DNA of 64,000 nucleotides. It comes from Allomuricauda sp. Lineage in GTDB: Bacteria > Bacteroidota > Bacteroidia > Flavobacteriales > Flavobacteriaceae. Shown here piece after piece: positions 52,507 through 60,455 of the stretch (its first letter is position 1; the number at the start of each line of letters is the position of its first letter). Below the pieces are notes generated by a model. It was not told the origin of the DNA. It did no database searches and saw only the letters and a list, made by a program, of their open reading frames with translations. The translations under genes and the position numbers were made by a program. The DNA lies in the NCBI GenBank assembly GCA_030148335.1, contig JASBTQ010000024.1:62001-126000 (forward strand). Direction: 5' to 3'.

Positions 52507-53810
52507 GTAGCCAGTGTAATCTTTACTATGTGTCGGGTCGAATCCTCGACCTTGAAACGTTCATCCGCCCTTTTGCCCACCACCCAAACAATTTCGTTGT
52601 CCGAGCAAAGCAGCCATTGTTTTTCCTTTGATATGACATCCATTTTCTCGTCCTTGAAAAATTTGGACAGTTTTTTCTTCCCCTGCATACCAAAAGGATA
52701 AAAATAGTCGCCTTTTTCCCAATTTCTTAACACCAACGGGAAGTTTAACTTTTCCTTATCGATAAAGATGGTGTTCTGCCCTAATTTTTCAATGCTTTTA
52801 ACGTTTTCCAGACTTAATTTGAGAGGCAAATTTGGCTGTTCTTCATTTTCAAAGATCAAATATGATCTTTTTGGTGCGCCCTCCAATTCTGAAAGAATCA
52901 ATTGCTGCCTATCCTTCACCAATTTGTGGGTCTTGGAAACCACTTCCTTCCCGCTCATGGCCGTCAAAAGGTGGTTTACATCGTCCCATTCCGTAAAACC
53001 GTATACTTTAAATAGTTCATACAAATAAGCTGATGTGGGCTCTAAACGCTCCAACTCCCCGATATCGATAGTAATACTTCCGCCATTTTCCACAAAAAGC
53101 TTTGCTTTGATCGTCTGGATATGGTTGTCCACCAAATTATGGGTCTGGAGCAGATGGGATTGGGTCCTAATAAAATTTTGGAGAAACGTAGGGTGCAGCT
53201 CCTTCAGTTTGGGCAGCACTTCGTGCCTTATCTTGTTGCGAAGATATTTGTTGGTGGCATTGCTGCTGTCCTCCCGCCATTGGATGTGTTCAGACTGGGC
53301 ATATGCCATCACTTCTTCCTGTGAAAAGACAAGTAGGGGGCGGACTGTTTTTCCGTTCACTTCGGGAATTCCCAAAAGGCCTTCGATGCCCGTGCCCCGG
53401 GAAAGATTGATGAGGAAAGTCTCCAAGTTGTCATCGGCGTGGTGGGCCGTCACCAAAAAATCAAAGCCCTCTTTTTCCAATACCTCTTGAAACCACTGAT
53501 AGCGTAGATCCCTTGCCGCCATTTGAATGGAACCCCGGTTGTTCTCCGCATAGGTTTCCGTGTCGAAACGTTTTACCAAGACCTTTACACCCAACTCATC
53601 TGCCAACCTACGCACAAAATCCTCATCCCCATCACTTTCTGTACCGCGTAGTCCAAAATTGCAATGGGCCAAAGCCATGTCCATCCCCAATTTTTGGCAT
53701 AAATGGGCCAAAACCACACTATCCACTCCCCCACTACAGGCCACCAACAACCGCTTTCCCTTCAAGAAAGGCAAATTGTTGTCCACATGCATTTTGAACT
53801 TTTCCAGCAT
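52503..53810 (-). CDS. tilS: tRNA(Ile)-lysidine synthetase
   Basis: TilS converts C34 of the AUA-reading tRNA-Ile(CAU) to lysidine, which is essential for decoding. The 435-residue protein has the PP-loop SGGVDS (26-31), AHCNFGLRG, TAHHADDNLETFLINLSRGTG and REDSSNATNKYLRNKIRHEVLP. TilS C-terminal domains end in the ATP/tRNA-contact segment. It is translationally coupled to dsbD (ATGA overlap). Upstream is a 474-base repeat island. Confidence 0.95.
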   Translation of the reverse strand: MLEKFKMHVDNNLPFLKGKRLLVACSGGVDSVVLAHLCQKLGMDMALAHCNFGLRGTESDGDEDFVRRLADELGVKVLVKRFDTETYAENNRGSIQMAARDLRYQWFQEVLEKEGFDFLVTAHHADDNLETFLINLSRGTGIEGLLGIPEVNGKTVRPLLVFSQEEVMAYAQSEHIQWREDSSNATNKYLRNKIRHEVLPKLKELHPTFLQNFIRTQSHLLQTHNLVDNHIQTIKAKLFVENGGSITIDIGELERLEPTSAYLYELFKVYGFTEWDDVNHLLTAMSGKEVVSKTHKLVKDRQQLILSELEGAPKRSYLIFENEEQPNLPLKLSLENVKSIEKLGQNTIFIDKEKLNFPLVLRNWEKGDYFYPFGMQGKKKLSKFFKDEKMDVISKEKQWLLCSDNEIVWVVGKRADERFKVEDSTRHIVKITLAT

Positions 53811-53828
53811 ACGACAAAAATACGATTC

Positions 53829-53884
53829 GTTATTGAGTTATTGGGTTATTCAGTTACTGAGTTACTGAGTTATTTAGTTATTGG
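53829..53884. repeat. tandem array of seven 8-bp units (GTTATTGA type)
   Basis: Seven contiguous octamers (GTTATTGA, GTTATTGG, GTTATTCA, GTTACTGA twice, GTTATTTA, GTTATTGG) fill exactly 56 bases upstream of tilS. The reverse complement TCAATAAC is the unit of the array at 30925-30956. Confidence 0.85.
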
Positions 53885-53923
53885 AATTTGGCGGTTGATG
53901 TTTGTATTTTTGGCGAAGATTCG

Positions 53924-53985
53924 TGGGATTCGTGTCACTGTAGAAGAAACACCCCTAAAGTCCCCTCAAGGGGACAGTTGTTCTT
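53924..53985 (+). repeat. dispersed CACCCCTAAAGTC repeat, copy 1
   Basis: ATTCGTG-containing words lead into GAAGAAACACCCCTAAAGTC, then CCCTcaaGGGG and ACAGTTGTTCTT. This is the intact copy. A second, interrupted copy starts at 54102 and an inverted third copy is at 59103-59165. Confidence 0.75.
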
Positions 53986-54101
53986 ATCCATCTTCCAACA
54001 GCAACTTTTTTTATTACGTTATTTAGTATTGGTTTCTACATCTAGAGTCTTGGCTCCTGTTTCTAGTTTCCAAGTATTTGGAACTTGAACTTAAGTTTGA
54101 T

Positions 54102-54231
54102 TCGAGAATTCGTATCACTCTGGAAGAAACACCCCTAAAGTCCCCTACCTGCATTTCGACAGCCCTTCGACTGCGCTCAGGGTGACAGCTCAATGACCTC
54201 GGCAGGCAGGTCTCAAGGAGACAGTTGTTCT
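54102..54231 (+). repeat. dispersed CACCCCTAAAGTC repeat, copy 2 (interrupted)
   Basis: The left part (GAAGAAACACCCCTAAAGTC, 54123-54142) and the right part (CAAGGAGACAGTTGTTCTTG, 54214 onward) match copy 1, but 67 bases separate them. The extra DNA is the mini-element at 54147-54211 plus a 2-base duplication. Confidence 0.75.
54147..54211. mobile_element. 65-bp non-coding mini-element with inverted ends, inserted in a repeat
   Basis: ACCTGC (54147-54152) and GCAGGT (54206-54211) are perfect 6-bp inverted ends. The element is flanked by CT on both sides, compatible with a 2-bp target duplication. Its core contains the REP-like palindrome CCCTTCGACTGCGCTCAGGG (54163-54182), related to 520-539. 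Comparison with copy 1 of the host repeat shows the empty site. Confidence 0.6.
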
Positions 54232-54284
54232 TGTTGCTTGAAGTTTGAATTTGAACTTAAGCCTGAAACCCCAAACCTCTAACC

Positions 54285-55574
54285 TTAAACCTCTTCATCC
54301 AATACACTTCGCATGGCCCTGGCCTTCAACAAGCATTCCTGATATTCCATTTCGGGGTCGGATTTTGCGGTGATGGCACTTCCCACGGAATAGGAAACGA
54401 ACCTGTTCTTTTCGTTGTACAAAATGCTCCGTATGACCACATTGAAGTCGAAATTGCCCTCTGGGTCGAAATAACCCACTGCCCCACTGTACAGACCTCG
54501 TTTGGTCTCCTCCAATGTTTCGATGATCTTCATGGCCGATATCTTCGGTGCACCGGTCATACTGCCCATCGGAAAGGTTTCCGTTATCAAATCAACAGGG
54601 TTTACGCTTGAATTCACTCTTGAAGTGATGGTTGAGATCATCTGGTTTACTTGTTTGTATCCATAAACTTTACACAGTTCTTCAACCTCAACACTTCCTT
54701 TTATGGCACTTTTGGAAAGGTCGTTCCGCACCAGATCCGTGATCATGATGTTCTCCGCCCTCTCCTTTTCATCTTGGGCCAGTTGTTCCCGTATGCGCAG
54801 ATCGTCGTCAGCATCCTTTCCTCGTGGCGCAGTGCCCTTTATGGGCTGGGAAATTACTTTCTCGCCCTGTTTTCTCAAATACCGCTCCGGGGAGGCGCAC
54901 ATCAAATACCTTTCGCCCAAGCGCATATAGGCCGCAAACGGGGGTTCGGATATGGAATTCAGCTTTTTATAGGTCTCCAAAGGCGCTATTTGAACGTCTT
55001 GGTCATAAAACTCCTGACAAAAATTGGCCTCATAAATATCCCCGCGATGGATGTGTTCCAAAAAACGGTTCGCTTTTTCAAAATAGGCATCTTTGTGGAT
55101 GCGCATCTTTATGGGAACGGGGGAAGTATTGCTGTTACTGGTGTCATCTTCGCCCATCAACGAGACGATAGCTTCAAAATCCTTTTCGATGTCATCCGCA
55201 CCTGCTTCCAAATACAGAAACCGGAGTTGGTCCCCATCCAGTATGATGATTTTGAGGGGCTGAAAAAAATACAGGTCCGGGAACCCAATACCATCCACAT
55301 TGTGGGAGTCCAAATCCTCCAACTGGTTTTTCAGGTCGTATGAAAAATACCCGAAGAGCCAGTCCGATTGGTGTGCAAAATGTTTCCTGAGCTCCTCCAA
55401 ACCGGAAAATTCCCTGGATCTGCCCACAGCCAGACAGGCTTCGAAGGAAGAATAATTGCCACGATGCCCGTTGCTGTCCAACCACACCACGTTGGTGTAG
55501 TTCTTGGACCATTCCAAAAGGGCGTTTTTACTTTGTAAAGGTGGTGTTATTTTAAAGGAACGCTGTGTACGCAA
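54285..55574 (-). CDS. pabB: aminodeoxychorismate synthase component I (PabB), TTG start
   Basis: PabB converts chorismate to 4-amino-4-deoxychorismate for folate synthesis, using ammonia from PabA. The 429-residue chorismate-binding enzyme has GDIYEANFCQEFY, SPERYLRKQGEKVISQPIKGTAPRG with the PIKGT motif typical of PabB rather than TrpE, and TFPMGSMTGAPKISAMKIIE. The only in-frame start that preserves the family N-terminus is TTG at 55574; the nearby ATG (55581) is in another frame. It follows the FMN reductase gene by 6 bases, so the two are co-transcribed. PabA is not in the window. Confidence 0.88.
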   Translation of the reverse strand: MRTQRSFKITPPLQSKNALLEWSKNYTNVVWLDSNGHRGNYSSFEACLAVGRSREFSGLEELRKHFAHQSDWLFGYFSYDLKNQLEDLDSHNVDGIGFPDLYFFQPLKIIILDGDQLRFLYLEAGADDIEKDFEAIVSLMGEDDTSNSNTSPVPIKMRIHKDAYFEKANRFLEHIHRGDIYEANFCQEFYDQDVQIAPLETYKKLNSISEPPFAAYMRLGERYLMCASPERYLRKQGEKVISQPIKGTAPRGKDADDDLRIREQLAQDEKERAENIMITDLVRNDLSKSAIKGSVEVEELCKVYGYKQVNQMISTITSRVNSSVNPVDLITETFPMGSMTGAPKISAMKIIETLEETKRGLYSGAVGYFDPEGNFDFNVVIRSILYNEKNRFVSYSVGSAITAKSDPEMEYQECLLKARAMRSVLDEEV

Positions 55575-55580
55575 TGCCCA

Positions 55581-56114
55581 TTATTTTAACGAGTCCAAAA
55601 AGGTTTGGAGTGCCTTTTGGTGCTCTGCTTTCAAGGATTCGTCCAAAATCCCGTCCTCACTGAAATTGTCATAAAATGAGGGCAGGGAAAACGTAGCGAT
55701 GATTTCGGCACCAAACCTGGGCAATAAATTTTCGATGACTGCCAAGGAACCCATGCCCCCTCGCTTACCCCCCGAAGTGGACATGAGGAGCACCTTTGTC
55801 CCCTCCAAAAATTTTCGGTCCAAACGCGACAACCAATCCAAAAGGTTCTTGAAATAGGCCGATGGGTTGCCGTTATGTTCGTTCACGGAGAGTATAAGCC
55901 CATCCGCTTTGCGGATGTTCTCCTTAAATTCTACCAAAGCATTGGAATATCCATTTTGTTTTTCATCATCCTCACTGAAGATGGGAAAAGGATGGTTGGC
56001 CATGTTCAATACACGAACATCATGACCTTCCACCAAAGTTGTGGTATATTGTACAAGTTTGAAATTAATGGATGTTGAAGAATTGCTTCCGGCAAATGCC
56101 AAAATCGCTGCCAT
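55581..56114 (-). CDS. NAD(P)H-dependent FMN reductase family protein
   Basis: The 177-residue flavodoxin-like protein has the FMN-phosphate loop GSNSSTSIN (9-17), LSVNEHNGNPSAYFKNLLDW, and the MSTSGGKRGGMGSL loop. Relatives reduce flavins, quinones, azo dyes or chromate with NAD(P)H; the physiological acceptor is unknown. It is the first gene ahead of pabB and is divergent from the DUF1624-like gene, with a 12-bp perfect palindrome in the intergenic region. Confidence 0.88.
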   Translation of the reverse strand: MAAILAFAGSNSSTSINFKLVQYTTTLVEGHDVRVLNMANHPFPIFSEDDEKQNGYSNALVEFKENIRKADGLILSVNEHNGNPSAYFKNLLDWLSRLDRKFLEGTKVLLMSTSGGKRGGMGSLAVIENLLPRFGAEIIATFSLPSFYDNFSEDGILDESLKAEHQKALQTFLDSLK

Positions 56115-56146
56115 AGAAAAAAATCGTTGATTGTTTCGCTAAAATA

Positions 56147-56158
56147 CCCCAATTGGGG
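56147..56158. promoter_or_regulatory. 12-bp perfect palindrome between divergent genes
   Basis: CCCCAATTGGGG lies between the FMN reductase start (56114) and the promoter of the membrane acyltransferase (-7 at 56180-56187). The position suits an operator, but no regulator is known for it. Confidence 0.3.
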
Positions 56159-56179
56159 CAGAGTTGTGAGTATTTTGTA

Positions 56180-56187
56180 TAATTTTG
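56180..56187 (+). promoter_or_regulatory. -7 element of the membrane acyltransferase promoter
   Basis: TAATTTTG matches TAnnTTTG exactly. A TTG at 56153-56155 is 24 bases upstream, slightly long. The element overlaps the earliest possible start of the frame (56185), which supports the later ATG. Confidence 0.45.
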
Positions 56188-56244
56188 GCGCGGAAAGCAT
56201 CCAAAGTACTTGCAAAACAAGTATATAGGAAGAGATCAAACCGA

Positions 56245-57441
56245 ATGACAGCTAAGACCAACAGGTTATTTTTTGTAGATGCCATGCGTGCCTGGGCCAT
56301 ATTGATGATGCTCCAAGGGCATTTTATCGACGGGCTTTTGGAACCTGCCTTTAGAGATCTTAACAATGGTACCTTCCGTATTTGGCTCTATTTCCGTGGA
56401 ATCACCGCACCTGTTTTCTTTACGGTTTCCGGGTTTATTTTTACGTATCTGCTCATCCGGGTGCCCCAAAAAGGGATGGACAATCCAAGGGTGACCAAGG
56501 GCATTCGTCGCGGACTTCAACTCGTTTTTATTGGCTATTTGTTGCGTTCCAATCTTTTTGGATTGCTCAAAGGGGAGATTTATCCCTCTTTCTACTTTGT
56601 GGATGTACTGCACTGCATAGGGCTTTCCATTTTGGTCTTGATCGGGATCTATCTACTGACCATCAACAAAAAAAAGCACGTTTTCCCATTGGTACTGTTG
56701 GGCATTACCGTGGTCCTTTTCCTGTTTGAACCACTTTACAAGCAGTGGTCATTTTCCTTTTTACCTGAATTCATCGCCAATTATTTCACCAAAGCCAACG
56801 GCTCTATATTTACTATCATCCCATGGTTGGGATATGCCACTATCGGAGCTTTTATCTCCATTATGTTCCTGAGGTTCAAGGAGTACAAATACCTCTACCC
56901 TGCGGCCATTGCCATTTCGCTGGGACTTGGTGCCGTTTTGTGCTACGCATTGTCACCAACCTTCCTTGCCATTTACGAATGGACCGGAATGGAACTTTTC
57001 AACTTGCTGCAGATCAACAACTACCTATTCATCCGATTGGGCAATGTATTTGTGGTATTTGCCATTTTTATGTTGTTTCGACGGTTCATCAACAACCGCA
57101 CTATCCTGAATATTGGATCTAGCACCCTTTCCATCTATGTGATCCATTACGTGCTGCTCTACGGGAGTTTGACGGGATTGGGACTCTATCGGTTCTTTCA
57201 CCACTCGCTGAGCCCTTCCGTGGCCATAACCGGAGCAGTGCTTTTTATGTTCGTTTGCACCTTTTTGGCACTGAAGTATAGCCAATACGAAGAGGATATC
57301 AAATCCAGTATTGCTTGGGCTTGGGATTCTGCGAAGAAACAAACGCTCGAAATCAAGGACATTTCAGTTTCCATACTGAAGGAACTACTGTCCAGGGCAG
57401 GGCTGGTGCTCAAAAGACTCTTTCGCACCGTAAAAGGTTGA
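56245..57441 (+). CDS. DUF1624 / heparan-alpha-glucosaminide acetyltransferase-like membrane protein
   Basis: The 398-residue protein has about ten hydrophobic helices. Its N-terminus (RLFFVDAMRAWAILMMLQGHFIDGLL) carries the Arg and His pattern of the HGSNAT/DUF1624 acyltransferases. This is followed by WLYFRGITAPVFFTVSGF, as in the wider acyltransferase superfamily. It may acylate a surface glycan using cytoplasmic acyl-CoA; the substrate is unknown. The frame is open from 56185, but that codon overlaps the -7 element, so the ATG at 56245 is preferred. A cytoplasmic amphipathic tail ends the protein. Confidence 0.75.
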   Translation: MTAKTNRLFFVDAMRAWAILMMLQGHFIDGLLEPAFRDLNNGTFRIWLYFRGITAPVFFTVSGFIFTYLLIRVPQKGMDNPRVTKGIRRGLQLVFIGYLLRSNLFGLLKGEIYPSFYFVDVLHCIGLSILVLIGIYLLTINKKKHVFPLVLLGITVVLFLFEPLYKQWSFSFLPEFIANYFTKANGSIFTIIPWLGYATIGAFISIMFLRFKEYKYLYPAAIAISLGLGAVLCYALSPTFLAIYEWTGMELFNLLQINNYLFIRLGNVFVVFAIFMLFRRFINNRTILNIGSSTLSIYVIHYVLLYGSLTGLGLYRFFHHSLSPSVAITGAVLFMFVCTFLALKYSQYEEDIKSSIAWAWDSAKKQTLEIKDISVSILKELLSRAGLVLKRLFRTVKG

Positions 57442-57449
57442 TTCCAATA

Positions 57450-57489
57450 AAAAAGGCATCCAATCCTAAGACCGAATGCCCTTTTATCT
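57450..57489. terminator. possible terminator between convergent genes
   Basis: GGCAT (57455-57459) and ATGCC (57476-57480) form a short stem flanked by A-run and CTTTTATCTTTTT. The loop is 16 bases, so the hairpin is weak. Confidence 0.4.
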
Positions 57490-57505
57490 TTTTATTATCC
57501 ATTGA

Positions 57506-58909
57506 CTAGCTATGTAGCGACCTTTTGTCCGTTGCATCCAAGGCAGCTTCCTTGACAGCTTCGGCATAGGTGGGGTGTGCGTGGCTCATTCTTGCAATGT
57601 CCTCGGCAGAAGCCCTGAATTCCATTGCGGTAACGGCCTCTGCGATCAAATCGGCACAACGTGCTCCCACCATGTGGACGCCCAACACCTCATCGGTCTT
57701 TTTGTCCGCCAATATTTTCACAAATCCGTCCAAGTCCATACTGGCACGTGAGCGACCCAATGCCCTCATCGGAAACTGGCCCACTTTGTAGTCCACGCCT
57801 TCATCCTTCAACTGCTCCTCGGTCTTGCCCACAGCGGCCACTTCCGGCCACGTATAGACGACCCCTGGAATCAGGTCATAATTGATATGCGGTTTTTGTC
57901 CAGCCAAGATTTCGGCTACCAAAACGCCTTCTTCTTCGGCCTTGTGTGCCAACATGGCCCCTTTGATCACATCCCCAATTGCGTAAATGTTGGAGACGTT
58001 GGTCTGTAGGTGGTCGTTCACCGCTACCCTGCCCCTATCGTCCAGTTTCACGCCGGCCGCTTCAAGGTTCAATCCATCGGTATAGGGCCTACGACCCACA
58101 CAGACCAAGCAGTAGTCGCCGGTCAATACCACTTCCTCTCCCTTTTTGTCGTCTGCCTTCACAATGACTTCTTTTCCTTTGCGTTCCACTGCTTTTACTT
58201 TGTGGGACAGGTTGAAGGCCATCTTTTGCTTTTTCAGCACTTTCATCAATTCTTTGGAAAGGGCGGCATCCATGGTGGGGATAATGCGGTCCATATATTC
58301 CACAACGGTCACTTCGGAACCAAGACGTTTATAGACTTGGCCCAATTCCAGACCGATGACCCCTCCTCCGATAACGATCAGGTGTTTGGGGATTTCCTTC
58401 AACTTGAGTGCTTCGGTGGATGTGATGATACGTTCCTTGTCCAGTTGGATGAACGGCAAGGTGGAGGGTTTGGATCCCGTAGCAATGATGATGTTCTTTG
58501 CCTCGATGGTTTCCGTTTTTCCGTCTTTTTCAATGTTAATGTGGTTGGCATCCTTGAAACTTCCGAGTCCGTGGTGGATATCTATCTTGTTCTTGCCCAT
58601 CAAAAACTCGATACCCTTGGTGTTCTGCTCCACGACATCCTCTTTGCGGGCGATCATCTGCTTTAGGTTCACCTTTACTTCCCCGGGAATATCGATCCCG
58701 TGCTCGGCAAAATGCTTTATGGCATCCTCGTAGTGGTGAGATGAGTCCAAAAGGGCCTTGGATGGAATACAGCCCACATTGAGACAAGTGCCTCCCAAGG
58801 TATTGTACTTTTCAATGATTGCAGTTTTCATTCCCAATTGGGCGCATCTAATCGCTGCCACATAGCCTCCGGGGCCCGAGCCAATAACAGCTACATCATA
58901 TTGATTCAT
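57506..58909 (-). CDS. lpdA: dihydrolipoyl dehydrogenase (E3)
   Basis: Lpd reoxidises dihydrolipoyl groups of 2-oxoacid dehydrogenases and the glycine cleavage system with NAD+. The 467-residue flavoprotein has the FAD motif IGSGPGGYVAA (9-19), redox disulfide GGTCLNVGC (39-47), NAD motif IGGGVIGLELGQVY and the C-terminal catalytic HAHPT near residue 446. It could supply E3 to the fused E1 at 8661-11072. It is apparently monocistronic, preceded by a 400-base repeat-bearing region. Confidence 0.96.
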   Translation of the reverse strand: MNQYDVAVIGSGPGGYVAAIRCAQLGMKTAIIEKYNTLGGTCLNVGCIPSKALLDSSHHYEDAIKHFAEHGIDIPGEVKVNLKQMIARKEDVVEQNTKGIEFLMGKNKIDIHHGLGSFKDANHINIEKDGKTETIEAKNIIIATGSKPSTLPFIQLDKERIITSTEALKLKEIPKHLIVIGGGVIGLELGQVYKRLGSEVTVVEYMDRIIPTMDAALSKELMKVLKKQKMAFNLSHKVKAVERKGKEVIVKADDKKGEEVVLTGDYCLVCVGRRPYTDGLNLEAAGVKLDDRGRVAVNDHLQTNVSNIYAIGDVIKGAMLAHKAEEEGVLVAEILAGQKPHINYDLIPGVVYTWPEVAAVGKTEEQLKDEGVDYKVGQFPMRALGRSRASMDLDGFVKILADKKTDEVLGVHMVGARCADLIAEAVTAMEFRASAEDIARMSHAHPTYAEAVKEAALDATDKRSLHS

Positions 58910-59041
58910 ATTGTATGGTTTGTAAGGATAATCCGTTCTTCAAAAAACAGTTGTAAAAATACGAATGTTTTTTCGTTGGAACGTCGGGATGAGGAAAGTT
59001 TCGGGTTTGAGGATGAAAGGTGAATGGTCAAGGGGTAAAGG

Positions 59042-59083
59042 TTAACCTATTTACAATGAACAGTAATCAATGACCAATAACAG
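59042..59083. repeat. CAATGA-type AT-rich repeat
   Basis: This stretch of AACAGTAATCAATGACCAATAAC-like words shares the 11-mer TACAATGAACA with the leuC-leuD spacer (28676-28686). It is part of the repeat island 58910-59312. Confidence 0.4.
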
Positions 59084-59102
59084 AATAGTCAGGTCATCCA
59101 GA

Positions 59103-59165
59103 GCAACTGTCCCCCTGAGGTGACTTTAGGGGTGTTTTCATAAAGCGGACACGAATGTCACGAAT
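59103..59165 (-). repeat. dispersed CACCCCTAAAGTC repeat, copy 3
   Basis: Read on the minus strand, this copy runs from ATTCGTGACATTCGTGTC through AAAACACCCCTAAAGTCACC to GGGGGACAGTTGCT. It matches copies 1 and 2 near 54 kb in the opposite orientation. Confidence 0.7.
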
Positions 59166-59312
59166 TATTCGAATCAATGTTCGGATTAAAGACGTCAGAT
59201 ATCAGAAGCTAGACTTCAGATAATCGAAAAATCCAAATAATCAGTAATCAGCAGTCTTTTTTCTTTTCTCTTGGTTCTTTTGTCCACCAAACAAAATAGC
59301 GTTAGGCCAAGA

Positions 59313-60455
59313 TTAATAATTCACATACTCCACAATCTCGAGACCGTACCCCACCATTCCCACGCGACGGGTCTGTCCGGAATTGCTCAACAAGCGAATC
59401 TTGGAAATGTTGAGGTCGTGCAGGATTTGTGCCCCGATCCCAAAATCCTTGGCGTCCATATCAATTTTTGGGGCCTTGTGGATACCCTGGGCCTGTAGCT
59501 TTTTCAATTCCGACAGACGACTCAAAAGATTGGTGGACTGGTTGCTCTGGTTGATGAAGATCATGGCACTCTTTTCCTCGGCATTGAGCACATCGAACAT
59601 CCGTTGCAACGTTTCATCGGGATTGTTGGTCAAGGTGCCGAGCATATCGTTGTTCACCAAAGTGGAATTGATCCGGGTAAGAACGGGTTCACCAGATTTC
59701 CAACTTCCCTTCACTAAGGCAATATGCACTTGCTCGTTCGTGGTCTGTTGGTACGCGCGAAGCCTGAAATCACCAAATCGGGTCTTGATGTCAAAGGCTT
59801 CCTTGAGTTCTATCAAACTGTCGTGCTCCATCCGATAGGCAATCAGGTCTTCGATGGAAACAATCTTCAGATCAAATTTTTTGGCCACTTCCATAAGTTC
59901 CGGCAGGCGAGCCATGCTGCCATCCTCGTTCATGATTTCAACAATGACCCCTGCAGGTTCCAATCCAGCCAATCGGGCAAAATCTATGGCGGCCTCGGTA
60001 TGTCCCGTACGTCGCAAAACCCCGCCCTCCTTGGCGATAAGGGGAAAAATATGTCCTGGCCTTGCCAGTTCATGGGGTTTCGTGGAAGGGTCTGTCAGTG
60101 CCAAAACGGTCTTGGCCCTATCCGCAGCGGAGATTCCGGTCGTGACGCCATTCCCCCTCAAGTCCACGGAAACGGTAAAAGCGGTTTCCAAAGGATCCGA
60201 ATTGTGGGTCACCATCTTGTGAAGTCCGAGTTCCTTGCATCTTCCCTCGGTGAGGGGTGCACAGATGAGGCCCCGGCCATGGGTTGCCATAAAATTGATC
60301 ATCTCAGGGGTGATCAGCTCTGCTGCTGCCAAAAAATCGCCCTCATTTTCCCGGTTTTCATCATCCACTACAATAATGACCTTGCCCTGACGGATGTCCT
60401 CAATGGCTTCTTCTATGGCGTGCAGTTGTATTTTTTTATCCTTGGCGACCATCAT
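59313..60455 (-). CDS. ribB: 3,4-dihydroxy-2-butanone 4-phosphate synthase with a degenerate GTP cyclohydrolase II half
   Basis: RibB makes the four-carbon precursor of riboflavin from ribulose 5-phosphate. The 380-residue protein has an intact N-terminal RibB domain: DDENRENEGDFL (31-42), THGRGLICAPLTEGRC, TGISAADRA and RPGHIFPLIAKEGGVLRRTGHTEAA. The C-terminal half aligns with RibA, but the zinc-binding CxxxxxC.C and RVHSEC core reads TRINSTLVNN, and residues 208-380 contain no cysteine, so GTP cyclohydrolase activity should be absent. It resembles RibBX-type proteins. Its start overlaps the lptG stop by 4 bases. Confidence 0.88.
   Translation of the reverse strand: MMVAKDKKIQLHAIEEAIEDIRQGKVIIVVDDENRENEGDFLAAAELITPEMINFMATHGRGLICAPLTEGRCKELGLHKMVTHNSDPLETAFTVSVDLRGNGVTTGISAADRAKTVLALTDPSTKPHELARPGHIFPLIAKEGGVLRRTGHTEAAIDFARLAGLEPAGVIVEIMNEDGSMARLPELMEVAKKFDLKIVSIEDLIAYRMEHDSLIELKEAFDIKTRFGDFRLRAYQQTTNEQVHIALVKGSWKSGEPVLTRINSTLVNNDMLGTLTNNPDETLQRMFDVLNAEEKSAMIFINQSNQSTNLLSRLSELKKLQAQGIHKAPKIDMDAKDFGIGAQILHDLNISKIRLLSNSGQTRRVGMVGYGLEIVEYVNY

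Noticed and set aside
53811..54284. CRISPR array
   Set aside because: The repeats have 7-8 bp periods without spacers, or are dispersed elements, and no cas genes are present.
59313..60455. FMN riboswitch controlling ribB
   Set aside because: The gene is the fourth in the ftsK-lolA-lptG-ribB unit and overlaps lptG. No upstream leader exists that could hold the conserved RFN structure.
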